From: Cichorium intybus
Taxonomy: Eukaryota; Streptophyta; Magnoliopsida; Asterales; Asteraceae
Length of the DNA stretch: 64,000 nt
Assembly: GCA_023525715.1 (NCBI GenBank)
Contig: CM042009.1
Location: forward strand, 125,223,819-125,287,818
Direction: 5' to 3'
Shown here in pieces: positions 36,200 through 44,852 of this stretch (positions within the stretch are counted from its first letter, which is position 1; the number at the start of each line of letters is the position of its first letter). A program made the translations under genes and the position numbers. The notes under the pieces are model-generated. The model was not told where the DNA came from. It did no database searches and saw only the letters and a program-made list of their open reading frames with translations.

Positions 36200-37661
36200 T
36201 GTTGAAAAATATGATAGCTGATCTCCACGAACAAGGTTTTTTAAGCCTATTACCGTGTGACAGATATGTATTTTATCTTTAATATGCGGAATAAAAATAA
36301 GAGTTGCGGAATAAAAATAAGTAACTAAAAGCTATAAATAAATAGACAGAAAGCGGTAAATAAAGTAAAAGTTAGAAGTTAAAGGTTAAATGTAATAAAC
36401 GCCATTATCAACGATAACGTGTTTTTACAATAAATAAAAAGGTTAGAAGTTAGAAGTTAGAAGTTAGATGTAATAAACGCCATTATCAACGATAACGTGT
36501 TTTTACAATAAATAAAAAGGTTAGAAGTTAGAAGTTAGAAGTTAGATGTCTCGGTTAAATACAGTCCACATATGTTTTCGTTGTCACGGTTCAATTCGGG
36601 TGTATTGGAAGTTTGGTACAGTTGATTTATTACAGTTTAAATAAATCAATAACGACACATATAATTTTAAAAGAACTTATCGATAGATGCGGAAGATAGC
36701 GTTTTGCTTGATATGTCGATTTCTTGTTCTTCACGGTGAGATGAGGTTTTGGTGATTTTTGGTGTCGGGTAGAGGTTGTTTAGAGGTTTGGAGTTTGGTG
36801 TCGGGTAAGGGTTGTTTGGAGGTTTGAAGTTTGGTGTCGGGTGGAGGTTTTGATTCTTGCGGTTTTGTGGTTTGATCCTCGTTGCCAAATGCAGAAATAT
36901 CAGAATTTTGATGTTTCTGGTCGTGGATTAGAGTGTATGGAGCTTGGATAATATGTGTGTGTTGTTTTTTGTGCACTCAAAATCAGCAAGAGAGAGCTTC
37001 AATTTATAGTCTGTTCCAGCAGAGATCGGGTCGCGATCTTTATGGGATCGGGTCGCGATCTCGAGTGGTTCCCGCTTTTGTGCTGGCCACTACCCGACTC
37101 GGTGGAGTTGGTCGCTGGGATCGGGTCGCGATGGGATAAAGATCGGGTCGCGATCCGGGTCGGGTCGCGATGGGTGGAAGGTCGGGTCGCGATCTCGAGT
37201 GGTTCCCGCTTTTGTGCTGGCCACTACCCGACTCGGTGGAGTTGGTCGCTGGGATCGGGTCGCGATGGGATGAAGGTCGGGTCGCGATCCGGGTCGGGTC
37301 GCGATGGGTGGAAGGTCGGGTCGCGATCTCGTCGGGTTGCCATAGGCTCGCGATCCTTGGTCAGCAAAGCGTCACGTGTTTGTCACTTAGATCGGGTCGC
37401 GATCTGGGTTGGATCGGGTCGCGATCTGCACTGTTCCAGCTTTTTTCCTTCTTTTGTTTTGATTTTCTTCATTTCGCGACACATGAGCTGTTGGGTCGCG
37501 ATTGCTGTCGCTGGGTGACATTTTTGCTCTTTGGTACATAGCGTCATTTTCTCCGGTTTGGTTGAACTCGATTTTACGCAACCTGAAATAAACTGTTAAT
37601 AAAGACATTTCGACTTATTTCAGTGATGGTCACATAAAAACATAAAAAACATTATTCAACA
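36200..37661 (-). repeat. 5' LTR of the nested copia-type element
   Basis: 1462 bp, nearly identical to 31442-32881. It carries 13 copies of GGGTCGCGAT (37026-37502) against 12 in the other LTR. The extra copy is a 22-bp unit containing GGGTGGAAGGTCGGGTCGCG near 37305. Confidence 0.95.
37002..37009 (-). promoter_or_regulatory. Candidate TATA box of the nested element
   Basis: The sense strand reads ACTATAAATTGAAGCTCTC. The GGGTCGCGAT array (37026-37502) ends about 15 bp upstream of it in the sense direction, so the array occupies the U3 position of an enhancer. Confidence 0.55.
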
Positions 37662-39428
37662 GCGAGGGAATGTACCTATCCTAAGCTCAGTGAAGTCGAG
37701 TGTTTCTCATGTCACGAAAAGGGGCATTATAGTTTTAACTGTCCGAAGAAGGGTGGCGAGACAATGGTATCAACTGCGCAAAAAAAGACGGAGCCTCAAA
37801 AGGTGAAGACTCGCGCCTTCCAACTCACCCGAGAAGAAGCAAAGGAGACACAAGACGTGGTCTCAGGTACTCTATTAATTAACCAGATGCCTGCCTATGT
37901 ATTATTTGACTCTGGTGCTACGTGTTCATTTGTGTCCTTTGAGTTTGGTCTAAAATTCAATATACCGCTAGAACCATTAGATCGTGTATGTGAGGTAGAA
38001 TTGGCAAGTGGTAAGAAGGTGGGGATAGGACATGTGTACCGTGACTGCGAACTCAGCATAGATGATCAGAAATTTTCGTTGAACCTTCTTCCGATTGGAG
38101 TGAAGACTTTTGATGTGGTCATTGGTATGGATTGGCTTGGAGCCAATGATGCAAAAATCGCATGTGGGAAAAAGATAGTGTCGGTGAAAATTCCAGGTGG
38201 CAGCAAAGTGTATGTTTACGGTGAAAAACCCAAGAGAATGTCTAATTTGATTAGTGCAGCGAAAGTCAGAAGATGTTTGATGAAAGGATGCTTATCCTAT
38301 GTGGCGTATGTGATGATGGAGGATAAAGTAAAGAAGACGGTACATGACATTGACGTGGTGAAAGAATATCCTGAAGTGTTTCCAGATGATTTACCCGGGT
38401 TGCCACAAGAAAGACAAGTTGAATTCCGAATTGATCTTGTACCTGGAGCTTCTCCTATCGCCCGTGCTCCATACCGTTTGGCCCCGACCGAAATGCGAGA
38501 GTTGATATCACAATTACAGGAATTGCTGGATAAAGGCTTCATACGCCCCAGTGTGTCTCCTTGGGGTGCACCGGTGCTGTTCGTCAAGAAGAAGGATGGC
38601 ACGATGCGAATGTGTATTGACTACCGTGAGCTCAACAAAATTACCATTAAGAACCGTTACCCGCTACCACGAATAGATGATCTGTTTGATCAGTTACAAG
38701 GCGCCGATTATTTCTCCAAGATTGACCTCCGGTCTGGTTATCATCAGGTGCGCGTAAGAAATGAAGATATTGAGAAGACTGCTTTTCGCACTCGCTACGG
38801 GCATTATGAATTTCTGGTCATGCCTTTTGGTCTGACGAATGCCCCGGCAATCTTCATGGATTTGATGAATAGGGTGTGCAAGCCGTTCCTTGATAAGTTT
38901 TTTATCGTCTTTATTGATGACATCCTTATCTACTCGAAGAACGCAGAAGAACACAGAAATCATTTGAGGACGGTGCTAGAAGTTCTGAAGAAAGAAAAGT
39001 TATATGCAAAATTTTCGAAGTGCGAATTCTGGCTGAGGGAGGTGCAATTCCTTGGACACGTTGTCTCAATCCAAGGCATTAAAGTAGATCCAGCAAAGGT
39101 GGAGGCAGTGATGAAATGGGAATTTCCCAAGACTCCGACGGAAGTGAGAAGTTTTCTTGGACTTGCCGGATATTACCGACGGTTCATCCAAGATTTTTCT
39201 CGATTTGCAGTACCTCTTACGAAGCTAACAAGGAAAGGGGTAAAGTTTGAATGGGGGGTGGAACAAGAGAAAGCGTTTGAGACACTAAAAGAGAAGTTAT
39301 GTAATGCGCCGGTTCTTACCCTACCAGAGGGAACTGAAGACTTCGTGGTGTATAGTGATGCCTCGAACAGGGGACTGGGTTGTGTATTAATGCAGCGGGG
39401 AAAAGTAATAGCATATGCTTCTCGCTAA
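37662..39428 (+). CDS. pol: Chromovirus gag C-terminus, protease and reverse transcriptase
   Basis: Open in the gag frame from the right TSD copy. The second zinc knuckle CFSCHEKGHYSFNC lies at about 37700-37741. The aspartic protease has LFDSGATCSFVS, with D-S-G at 37908-37916. Reverse transcriptase follows from about 38390: VRMCIDYRELNKITIKNRYPLP region, KIDLRSGYHQ, and catalytic FIDDILIYS (FIDD at 38910-38921). RNase H begins with FVVYSDASNRGLGCVLMQ at about 39343. The frame ends at TAA 39426-39428 in the phrase YASR-stop-LKEPETRYATHDLE. Relatives have Gln there, so this is a CAA to TAA nonsense change. The downstream frame is unchanged. Confidence 0.95.
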   Translation, partial: ARECTYPKLSEVECFSCHEKGHYSFNCPKKGGETMVSTAQKKTEPQKVKTRAFQLTREEAKETQDVVSGTLLINQMPAYVLFDSGATCSFVSFEFGLKFNIPLEPLDRVCEVELASGKKVGIGHVYRDCELSIDDQKFSLNLLPIGVKTFDVVIGMDWLGANDAKIACGKKIVSVKIPGGSKVYVYGEKPKRMSNLISAAKVRRCLMKGCLSYVAYVMMEDKVKKTVHDIDVVKEYPEVFPDDLPGLPQERQVEFRIDLVPGASPIARAPYRLAPTEMRELISQLQELLDKGFIRPSVSPWGAPVLFVKKKDGTMRMCIDYRELNKITIKNRYPLPRIDDLFDQLQGADYFSKIDLRSGYHQVRVRNEDIEKTAFRTRYGHYEFLVMPFGLTNAPAIFMDLMNRVCKPFLDKFFIVFIDDILIYSKNAEEHRNHLRTVLEVLKKEKLYAKFSKCEFWLREVQFLGHVVSIQGIKVDPAKVEAVMKWEFPKTPTEVRSFLGLAGYYRRFIQDFSRFAVPLTKLTRKGVKFEWGVEQEKAFETLKEKLCNAPVLTLPEGTEDFVVYSDASNRGLGCVLMQRGKVIAYASR

Positions 39429-41198
39429 TTGAAGGAACCCGAAACTCGGTATGCAACGCACGATTTGGAACTGGCAGCAATTGTGTTTGCATTAAAAATC
39501 TGGAGGCATTATCTGTATGGAACAAAGTGCACCTTGTACACAGATCATAAAAGCTTGCAATATGTATTTTCTCAGAAAGATCTCAATATGAGGCAAAGTA
39601 GGTGGCTGGAGCTAATAAATGATTATGACTGTGAAATCGCTTACCACCCTGGGAAAGCGAATGTGGTAGCAGATGCCTTAAGCAGGAAGTTTCATGAAAA
39701 GAAAAGTCAAGAGAGGTTGATGAAGATTGAATTGAAATCAAGCCTAATAGAAAGCATCAAAGACGCGCAAAAGCAAGTATTAGAAAGAGGTGACTTAAAG
39801 AAGGAAAAGCTAGGAAAAGATTTAGTGTTTGGAGAAAATACACAAGGATTGAAGACAGTTAAAAATCGCGTGTGGGTACCAAAAGCCGGTGGAATCCGAA
39901 AGTTGATACTAGAAGAATCCCATAAGTCAAAATATTCCATTCATCCAGGAAGCACGAAAACTTATCGGGATCTCAAAGAACAGTATTGGTGGCCGGGAAT
40001 GAAGAAAAGAATTGTTAAATATATCTCTAAATGTGCAACCTGTGCACAAGTGAAAGCGGAACACCAAGCCCCATATGGAAATACTCAACCACTGCAAATT
40101 CCAGCGGGGAAGTGGGAAGACATAACTATGGATTTCATAGTTGGGTTGCCGAGAACTAGAAGAGGTCATAACCGAATATGGGTCATTGTTGATCGCTTGA
40201 CCAAGAGTGCAATGTTTTTGGCAATTAAAGAGAATATGCAATTGGAAACATTGGCGCAGATATACAAGGATGAAGTTATAAGACTCCACGGAGCTCCCTT
40301 GTCTATTGTGTCTGACAGAGACCCACTATTTACCTCGAAATTGTGGGAGGCACTACAAGAACGAATGGGGACAAAGATTAAAATGAGTACAGCCTACCAT
40401 CCCCAGACAGATGGGCAAAGTGAACGAACTATTCAAACTGTAGAAGATATGCTACGAGCGTGTGCTCTGGATTTTGGTGGGAATTGGGACGAACACTTGC
40501 CATTGGTAGAGTTTTCTTATAACAACAGCTATCATTCCAGTATTGGGATGCCACCGTTTGAAGCTCTATATAGGAGAAAATGTAGAACTCCTTTGTGTTG
40601 GTTGGAAGCGGGAGAGACTAAAATGACTGGGCCGGAAATTGTAAGAATAACAAACGAAAAGATCAAAATAATTCAAGCTAATATGAAAGCTGCTCAAGAT
40701 AGACAGAAGAGTTATGCAGATTTGAAGAAGAGACCTTACGATTTGAAAGAGGGTGATCTGGTAATGCTCAAAGTGTCACCGTGGAAAGGTGTGGTAAGAT
40801 TTGGAAAGAGGGGTAAACTGAGTCCAAGATGTATTGGACCATTCAAGATCTTGAAAAGAATTGGTGAACAAGCTTTCAAACTAGAATTACCACGTGAACT
40901 GAGTGGTATTCATGATACATTTCATGTGTGTTATTTGAAAAAGTACTTTGGGAAAAGTGAACTTGTTATCCCGTTGAAAGACCTAACAGTAGAAGCCCCG
41001 AATAAGCTGATAGAAGAACCAGAAGCAATGTTGGAGGTGAGAACCAAGAAGTTGAGAAACAAGGAAATTGACTTAGTCTTAGTCAAATGGAAGCACGCGT
41101 CGGGCTCGGATTTAACTTGGGAAACGCTAGAAGAAATGAAGAAAAGATACCCGAATTTCACGAATTATGAGAAGATTCCGAGGACGGAATCCTCTTAA
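39429..41198 (+). CDS. pol: Chromovirus RNase H end, integrase and chromodomain
   Basis: Same frame as the preceding segment, separated only by the nonsense codon. RNase H continues through YTDHKSLQYVFSQKDLNMRQ and HPGKANVVADALSRK. Integrase has the HHCC zinc-binding region (HKSKYSIHPG...CATCAQVK, about 39921-40050), the core DDE motif (MDFIVGLP at 40131, SDRDPLF near 40310, SERTIQ near 40420) and the GPF-type C-terminal part (PRCIGPFKILKRIG). A chromodomain ends the protein (LVKWKHASGSDLTWE...KKRYPNF, about 41080-41160), placing it with chromoviruses that target chromatin. It stops at 41196-41198. Confidence 0.95.
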   Translation: MKEPETRYATHDLELAAIVFALKIWRHYLYGTKCTLYTDHKSLQYVFSQKDLNMRQSRWLELINDYDCEIAYHPGKANVVADALSRKFHEKKSQERLMKIELKSSLIESIKDAQKQVLERGDLKKEKLGKDLVFGENTQGLKTVKNRVWVPKAGGIRKLILEESHKSKYSIHPGSTKTYRDLKEQYWWPGMKKRIVKYISKCATCAQVKAEHQAPYGNTQPLQIPAGKWEDITMDFIVGLPRTRRGHNRIWVIVDRLTKSAMFLAIKENMQLETLAQIYKDEVIRLHGAPLSIVSDRDPLFTSKLWEALQERMGTKIKMSTAYHPQTDGQSERTIQTVEDMLRACALDFGGNWDEHLPLVEFSYNNSYHSSIGMPPFEALYRRKCRTPLCWLEAGETKMTGPEIVRITNEKIKIIQANMKAAQDRQKSYADLKKRPYDLKEGDLVMLKVSPWKGVVRFGKRGKLSPRCIGPFKILKRIGEQAFKLELPRELSGIHDTFHVCYLKKYFGKSELVIPLKDLTVEAPNKLIEEPEAMLEVRTKKLRNKEIDLVLVKWKHASGSDLTWETLEEMKKRYPNFTNYEKIPRTESS

Positions 41199-41208
41199 GG
41201 GGGAGAGG
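41197..41208 (+). promoter_or_regulatory. Polypurine tract of the chromovirus
   Basis: AAGGGGGAGAGG immediately before the 3' LTR, overlapping the pol stop codon. It primes plus-strand synthesis. Confidence 0.93.
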
Positions 41209-41209
41209 T

Positions 41210-43431
41210 TGTAAGAACCCGTGAAAATGTGTAATAAAAAATGTAAAATAATCGTGTAAAAAGGGCGAAAAGTTGTAAAAGGGTAAAACGGTCTTTTGAC
41301 ACGTTATGAGATTAATATGTAAAATAATATGTATTTGTGAAATAATAACATAAGAAATAAAAGTTTATAAGAAAGTTGGAGTTTTACCGCATGAATAGTG
41401 AAATATGGCCGAAAAGGGCAAAATGGTCATTTGACATGAAAATGACCAAAAATGTCAAGGAAATGTAATGTTGGAAGTAATGAAGCATAAATGGCAAGGT
41501 TATGACCTTTGGACCATTTTTGAAGGAAACTTTGGAGGTTAGGGACTAAAATGTAATTATTTTATAAATATTAATTATATTAATAAGAGAGTAATAACTC
41601 TCATTTCCCAGAAGTATGCAGAGGATTCCAGAGAGTACGAGAGAGAGCTAGAGAGAGCAAGGAAGAAGAAGCAAAGACTCAAGAATCGTTGCTAAGAAAT
41701 CAAGAGAAACTTTGGAATTGAAGATTCCAAGCTCTAAGAGGTAAAGTTCTAACGTAGGTTTTGTGTGAGTTCTTGATTTGGGTTCTTGTGTGGAATTGAA
41801 ACTGAAATTTCAGTTAGGAATCATGTGATTTAAGTGTCTAATGCTTCCAATAAGTTATTAGTCAAGAACTAAACCCAAGAACATGAAAGTAGATTGCTAT
41901 TTTTGAAAGTTTGCAAAGTTGCTCAAGAACCCTAAATCACGAATTGGTGTGATTAAGGTGTTTTTAATAGCTTAAAATGTGTTATTAGTCAAGGGTTTTA
42001 GTCCTAGAACAAACCCCAGGTGATTAAGACCTGGAATAAGAGCTTAAAGTCCCAAAACTGCATGCTACAGTGCCAAATCGCGACTGATCAGGAGCCTGCC
42101 CAAGCGCCAGGCGCAGTGCGCCCAGGACCAGGGCGGGGTGCGCCCAGGCGCAGTGCGCCCCATACCTGGCGCAGTGCGCCTTCAGTCAGTGGCCAGGCAG
42201 GGACCAAAAATGTTAAAAATTTCAATTATTCCAAACGCTAGAAACTATAGCTAGACATGTCCGATTGACCTGAAATTTCAGACATAACCTTAACATGGTA
42301 TAAGAATATGTCGGGAATGGTCAAATCCGTAATTCGACCTTGCGGAAAAATCACTGTAGCGGCAGAGGCTAAATCCACTATTCACGTCAAAACTAAATTT
42401 TGGAATTTGAGCTAGACTTGTCCAATGAACTCCAAATTTGAAACACAAGTCTAATATAGCCTAATATATCATGGAAAAGAGTCGGAACTGAAATACGACC
42501 CCTCGGGGGTAGTGTAGCAGAATACGCGTATTTCGGAGAAAACGATAAAACGGGTTTATTAACGATTATACATTTATTATAACCCGTAGTAGCATAGTAT
42601 GGCACTCTTGTGCTGTAAGTTAGTTGTTATATATATGAATTGAATATAAACGTATATCTTGTAAATAATAGGTGGTGGTTCAAATACGGTGAACCGAGCG
42701 AAGGAAAAAGAAGTGCAAAAGACTAACTGACTCGAGGTGAGTGTTATGTGGATTTTCGGGTACATAGCTAAATGAATTTTATTTAAAGTATTTTGGGAGT
42801 CAAAGTGGCTTATGACTTTTAAAAGTATAATATGAAAAGTATGATTTTTAATATGAAGGAAATGGAACCAGAAATACAGTGACTAATCCGGATAAAGACC
42901 ACGGCCTGCTGCGGTAGGGGTGGCAATAAGACACTACTGGGATGGTACCTCCCGTCGCGAAGTAGTTGTCTTATCTTGATAGATGAATTCGTTTCATTCT
43001 ATTGGGGAAGTAGCTATACGGGTGCGTCTCGTATAAAACCTACGGGTGCGCTCGTAGGAATGTACCATTGATAAGAAATAAGGAATACCTGTGGGTGCGC
43101 TCACAGGAAAAGAATTTTAAACGTTTAATGAATAATGAAATTATTGACAAAGATATTTTTGGGTCTAAACCCATATCACTCACGAGACATTATGTCTCAC
43201 GTATTTTCTTTTAAAATGATATGTACTCAGGTAAACAGGAAGGACGTTGAAAGGGTCGGGTGGGGCCGTAGCTTCTGTTGTATAATAATGTATAATAAAC
43301 AGGTTTGAATCATGGTTGTGAAACAAATTCGTGATACCCCGTTTGTAATGTAAATACATGGTTTGTTTTCAAATGTTGTAACAAAGTTTGTAAAATAAAA
43401 AAAAAATTGTGTGAAAATTTGGGGTGTTACA
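41210..43431 (+). repeat. 3' LTR of the chromovirus
   Basis: TGTAAGAACC to GTGTTACA, 2222 bp. It lacks 37 bp present in the 5' LTR and has a shorter TA run and A-run. Otherwise it differs by about 14 substitutions counted by eye. Confidence 0.97.
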
Positions 43432-43436
43432 AAGAA

Positions 43437-44273
43437 GGTCTGTTGTTTGTCTTTTTTGGTATTTCTTACAAGGTAAATGTCATCGAATGACAGCCAACTT
43501 TTACCATTTTACCCTTTTAAGTCATCAATCCATTAAATAGTACATTTTGGTTTTATTTAGTAATTCTGACCTGCTATAGCAGGTGAAACCAGTTTTGATG
43601 CTACTTTACTTTCATTTCTTCTTATCAAGCTATTGTACTTTGAAAATCCTATCCAATTTCAGCATTGTACTTCCATTTACCTTATTTAGAAGACATTGCT
43701 ATAATTAAGTAGGTTTTGAAAGTACAATTCTGTAACATAAATAAATAAAAGTGGGGCATTATAATAATCAAATCAATGAAAGTACGTTGCTATTTCTTGC
43801 ATTTGACCTATTGAAAGTACATAGAATATGTCATTTATACGATTTTCATTCTTTGCTTTTTGTGTCATACGGAATTAATACTTTCATTTTTGTTTTTGTC
43901 AATTTTGAAAACAACAGATTGAATGGACCCGAGCTGCAACGAGTTGTATAGATCAAAACAGAACATGTTTTCTAGAAGACTTTTGGGGTGTGGGGGTTGT
44001 TAGGGAGGTCGTCTCAAATAAATGATATTCTAAAGGTATTTGCAAAACTGTATATTTTGTTTTTTGCTACTGAAGCATTGTACTATGAAAATGCTACCCA
44101 ATAATACCATTGTGCTTTTATGGCGAAAAAATACTTTATATTACTTGATATTGAAATTACTGGAAATCCTTTACTAAAAAATAAACAAGAACAAGTTGAT
44201 TTTGGTTCCATGATCCGGAAAAACAATGCAACCCGATCTGACCCAACCCGTGCGTAGCACGGGTCGAAACTAG
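43437..44273 (+). other. Helitron 3' portion
   Basis: No coding sequence recognised. It ends with the hairpin ACCCGTGC-GTA-GCACGGGT and CTAG. CCTGCTATAGCAGG (43571-43584) is a 14-bp perfect palindrome. Confidence 0.6.
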
Positions 44274-44340
44274 TTAGAATGAGGAAGCATGTCTAGTCCT
44301 GTGAAAAAGGGACGTGTGTTCTTCTTTCATGTTACCTCTA
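44274..44340. repeat. Repeat R copy 2, right part
   Basis: TTAGAATGAGGAAG...GTTACCTCTATT aligns with TTGGAATTGAGGAAG...ATTACCTCTCTT of copy 1 (10153-10230). It marks where R resumes after the Helitron. Confidence 0.75.
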
Positions 44341-44344
44341 TTAG

Positions 44345-44522
44345 GGAAAATGACTTATAAGGGTAATTATGTTTTAAAACTGTTCAAAAAACATCATCCA
44401 AGTTTGGTATGTTCAAAAATCATCATCCAAATAAGACATTTGTACAAAAAACACATCCAAGTAAGGCTTTTGTACAAAAAACACTAACGAACTACATGTT
44501 TTGTTCAAATTTTACCCGATGG
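44345..44522. mobile_element. Truncated copy of the 7947 MULE-MITE
   Basis: GGGAAAATGACTTATAAGGG through TTTTACCCGATGG matches the left arm of the 7947 element with scattered substitutions, including the CAAAAAACA(C/T)CATCCAAGT units. The right arm is missing in the next 3.5 kb. Confidence 0.85.
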
Positions 44523-44852
44523 TGAGTCGCTCAGATCTGGAGGTCCGATGAAGGGTTTTCAATTGTCACTTCGGCGAGTTGCTAAAACGAAGACGAAGGC
44601 GAGTTACTCAAATCTGGAGGTCTGGTGAAGGGTTTTCAGAAATCAAGAGAGAGGAGAGTGTTTAGATCGGTGAGAGAGACACAGTGAAACCGGAGGTTTT
44701 TGGGTGCTTGTTGGAGCATGTCGCCATCAAAATTGAATGTTCGTGTTTGAGTTTCAGATTTGAAAAAATCGGCTGTTTTGTAATTCAGGTCTGGAAAAAT
44801 CGAGTGTTTTGTTCTTCAGATATGAAAAAAGTATGATTGAACGGAGGTGGTG
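44523..44852. other. Unrecognised GC-moderate sequence with a duplication
   Basis: CAGATCTGGAGGTCCGATGAAGGGTTTTCA and CAAATCTGGAGGTCTGGTGAAGGGTTTTCA-like copies lie about 85 bp apart (shared GAAGGGTTTTCA). It could be captured genic sequence belonging to the truncated MULE. The solo LTR at 44853 inserted into it and it continues at 47905-48031 (GGTGGTGTTGATCGG). Confidence 0.35.

Larger units (their letters stand above)
31442..37661 (-). mobile_element. Non-autonomous Ty1/copia-type LTR element nested in gag
   Basis: Bounded by 5-bp TSD GCGAG (31437-31441 and 37662-37666). LTRs lie at 36200-37661 (5', minus strand) and 31442-32881 (3'). The minus-strand primer binding site adjoins the 5' LTR and a polypurine tract adjoins the 3' LTR. 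The 3.3-kb interior holds a coiled-coil gag-like ORF and the start of a copia protease-type motif, then 1.3 kb of AT-rich non-coding DNA. There is no reverse transcriptase, RNase H or integrase, so movement must have depended on another element. The LTRs differ by about five substitutions and one 22-bp repeat unit, younger than the host chromovirus, as nesting requires. Confidence 0.92.
27705..43431 (+). mobile_element. Ty3/gypsy chromovirus (Tekay/Del type), nearly complete
   Basis: Bounded by 5-bp TSD AAGAA (27700-27704 and 43432-43436). Order is LTR 27705-29967, primer binding site 29971, gag, protease, reverse transcriptase, RNase H, integrase, chromodomain, polypurine tract, LTR 41210-43431. 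This domain order with a C-terminal chromodomain and long LTRs fits the Tekay/Del chromovirus clade. By eye the two LTRs differ by about 14 substitutions in 2.2 kb plus small indels and a 37-bp deletion, so the insertion is young. A copia-type element (31442-37661) interrupts gag. Removing it and one copy of its TSD leaves gag and pol in one frame, with one further stop codon (39426). Confidence 0.95.
24514..44273 (+). mobile_element. Helitron with captured gene fragments, split by an LTR element
   Basis: The 3' end has the hairpin ACCCGTGC-GTA-GCACGGGT (44245-44263), then CGAAA and CTAG (44270-44273), before a T. The 5' boundary is set by comparison with uninterrupted repeat R copy 1. Copy 1 reads GAATCATTGGAATTGAGGAAG across the site. 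Here the left flank ends GAATCA and the right flank begins TTAGAATGAGGAAG, so insertion was between A and T with no TSD. The element begins TTACCTTATATATTAAAA, the usual start except TT for TC. Without the nested gypsy element it is about 4 kb. It carries Sec61-alpha and receptor-kinase fragments and no Rep/helicase, so it is non-autonomous. Confidence 0.82.

Noticed and set aside
31442..37661. Assigning the nested element to a named copia lineage
   Set aside because: Without reverse transcriptase or integrase the lineage cannot be set. Only the protease-like motif, primer site and LTR form support copia.
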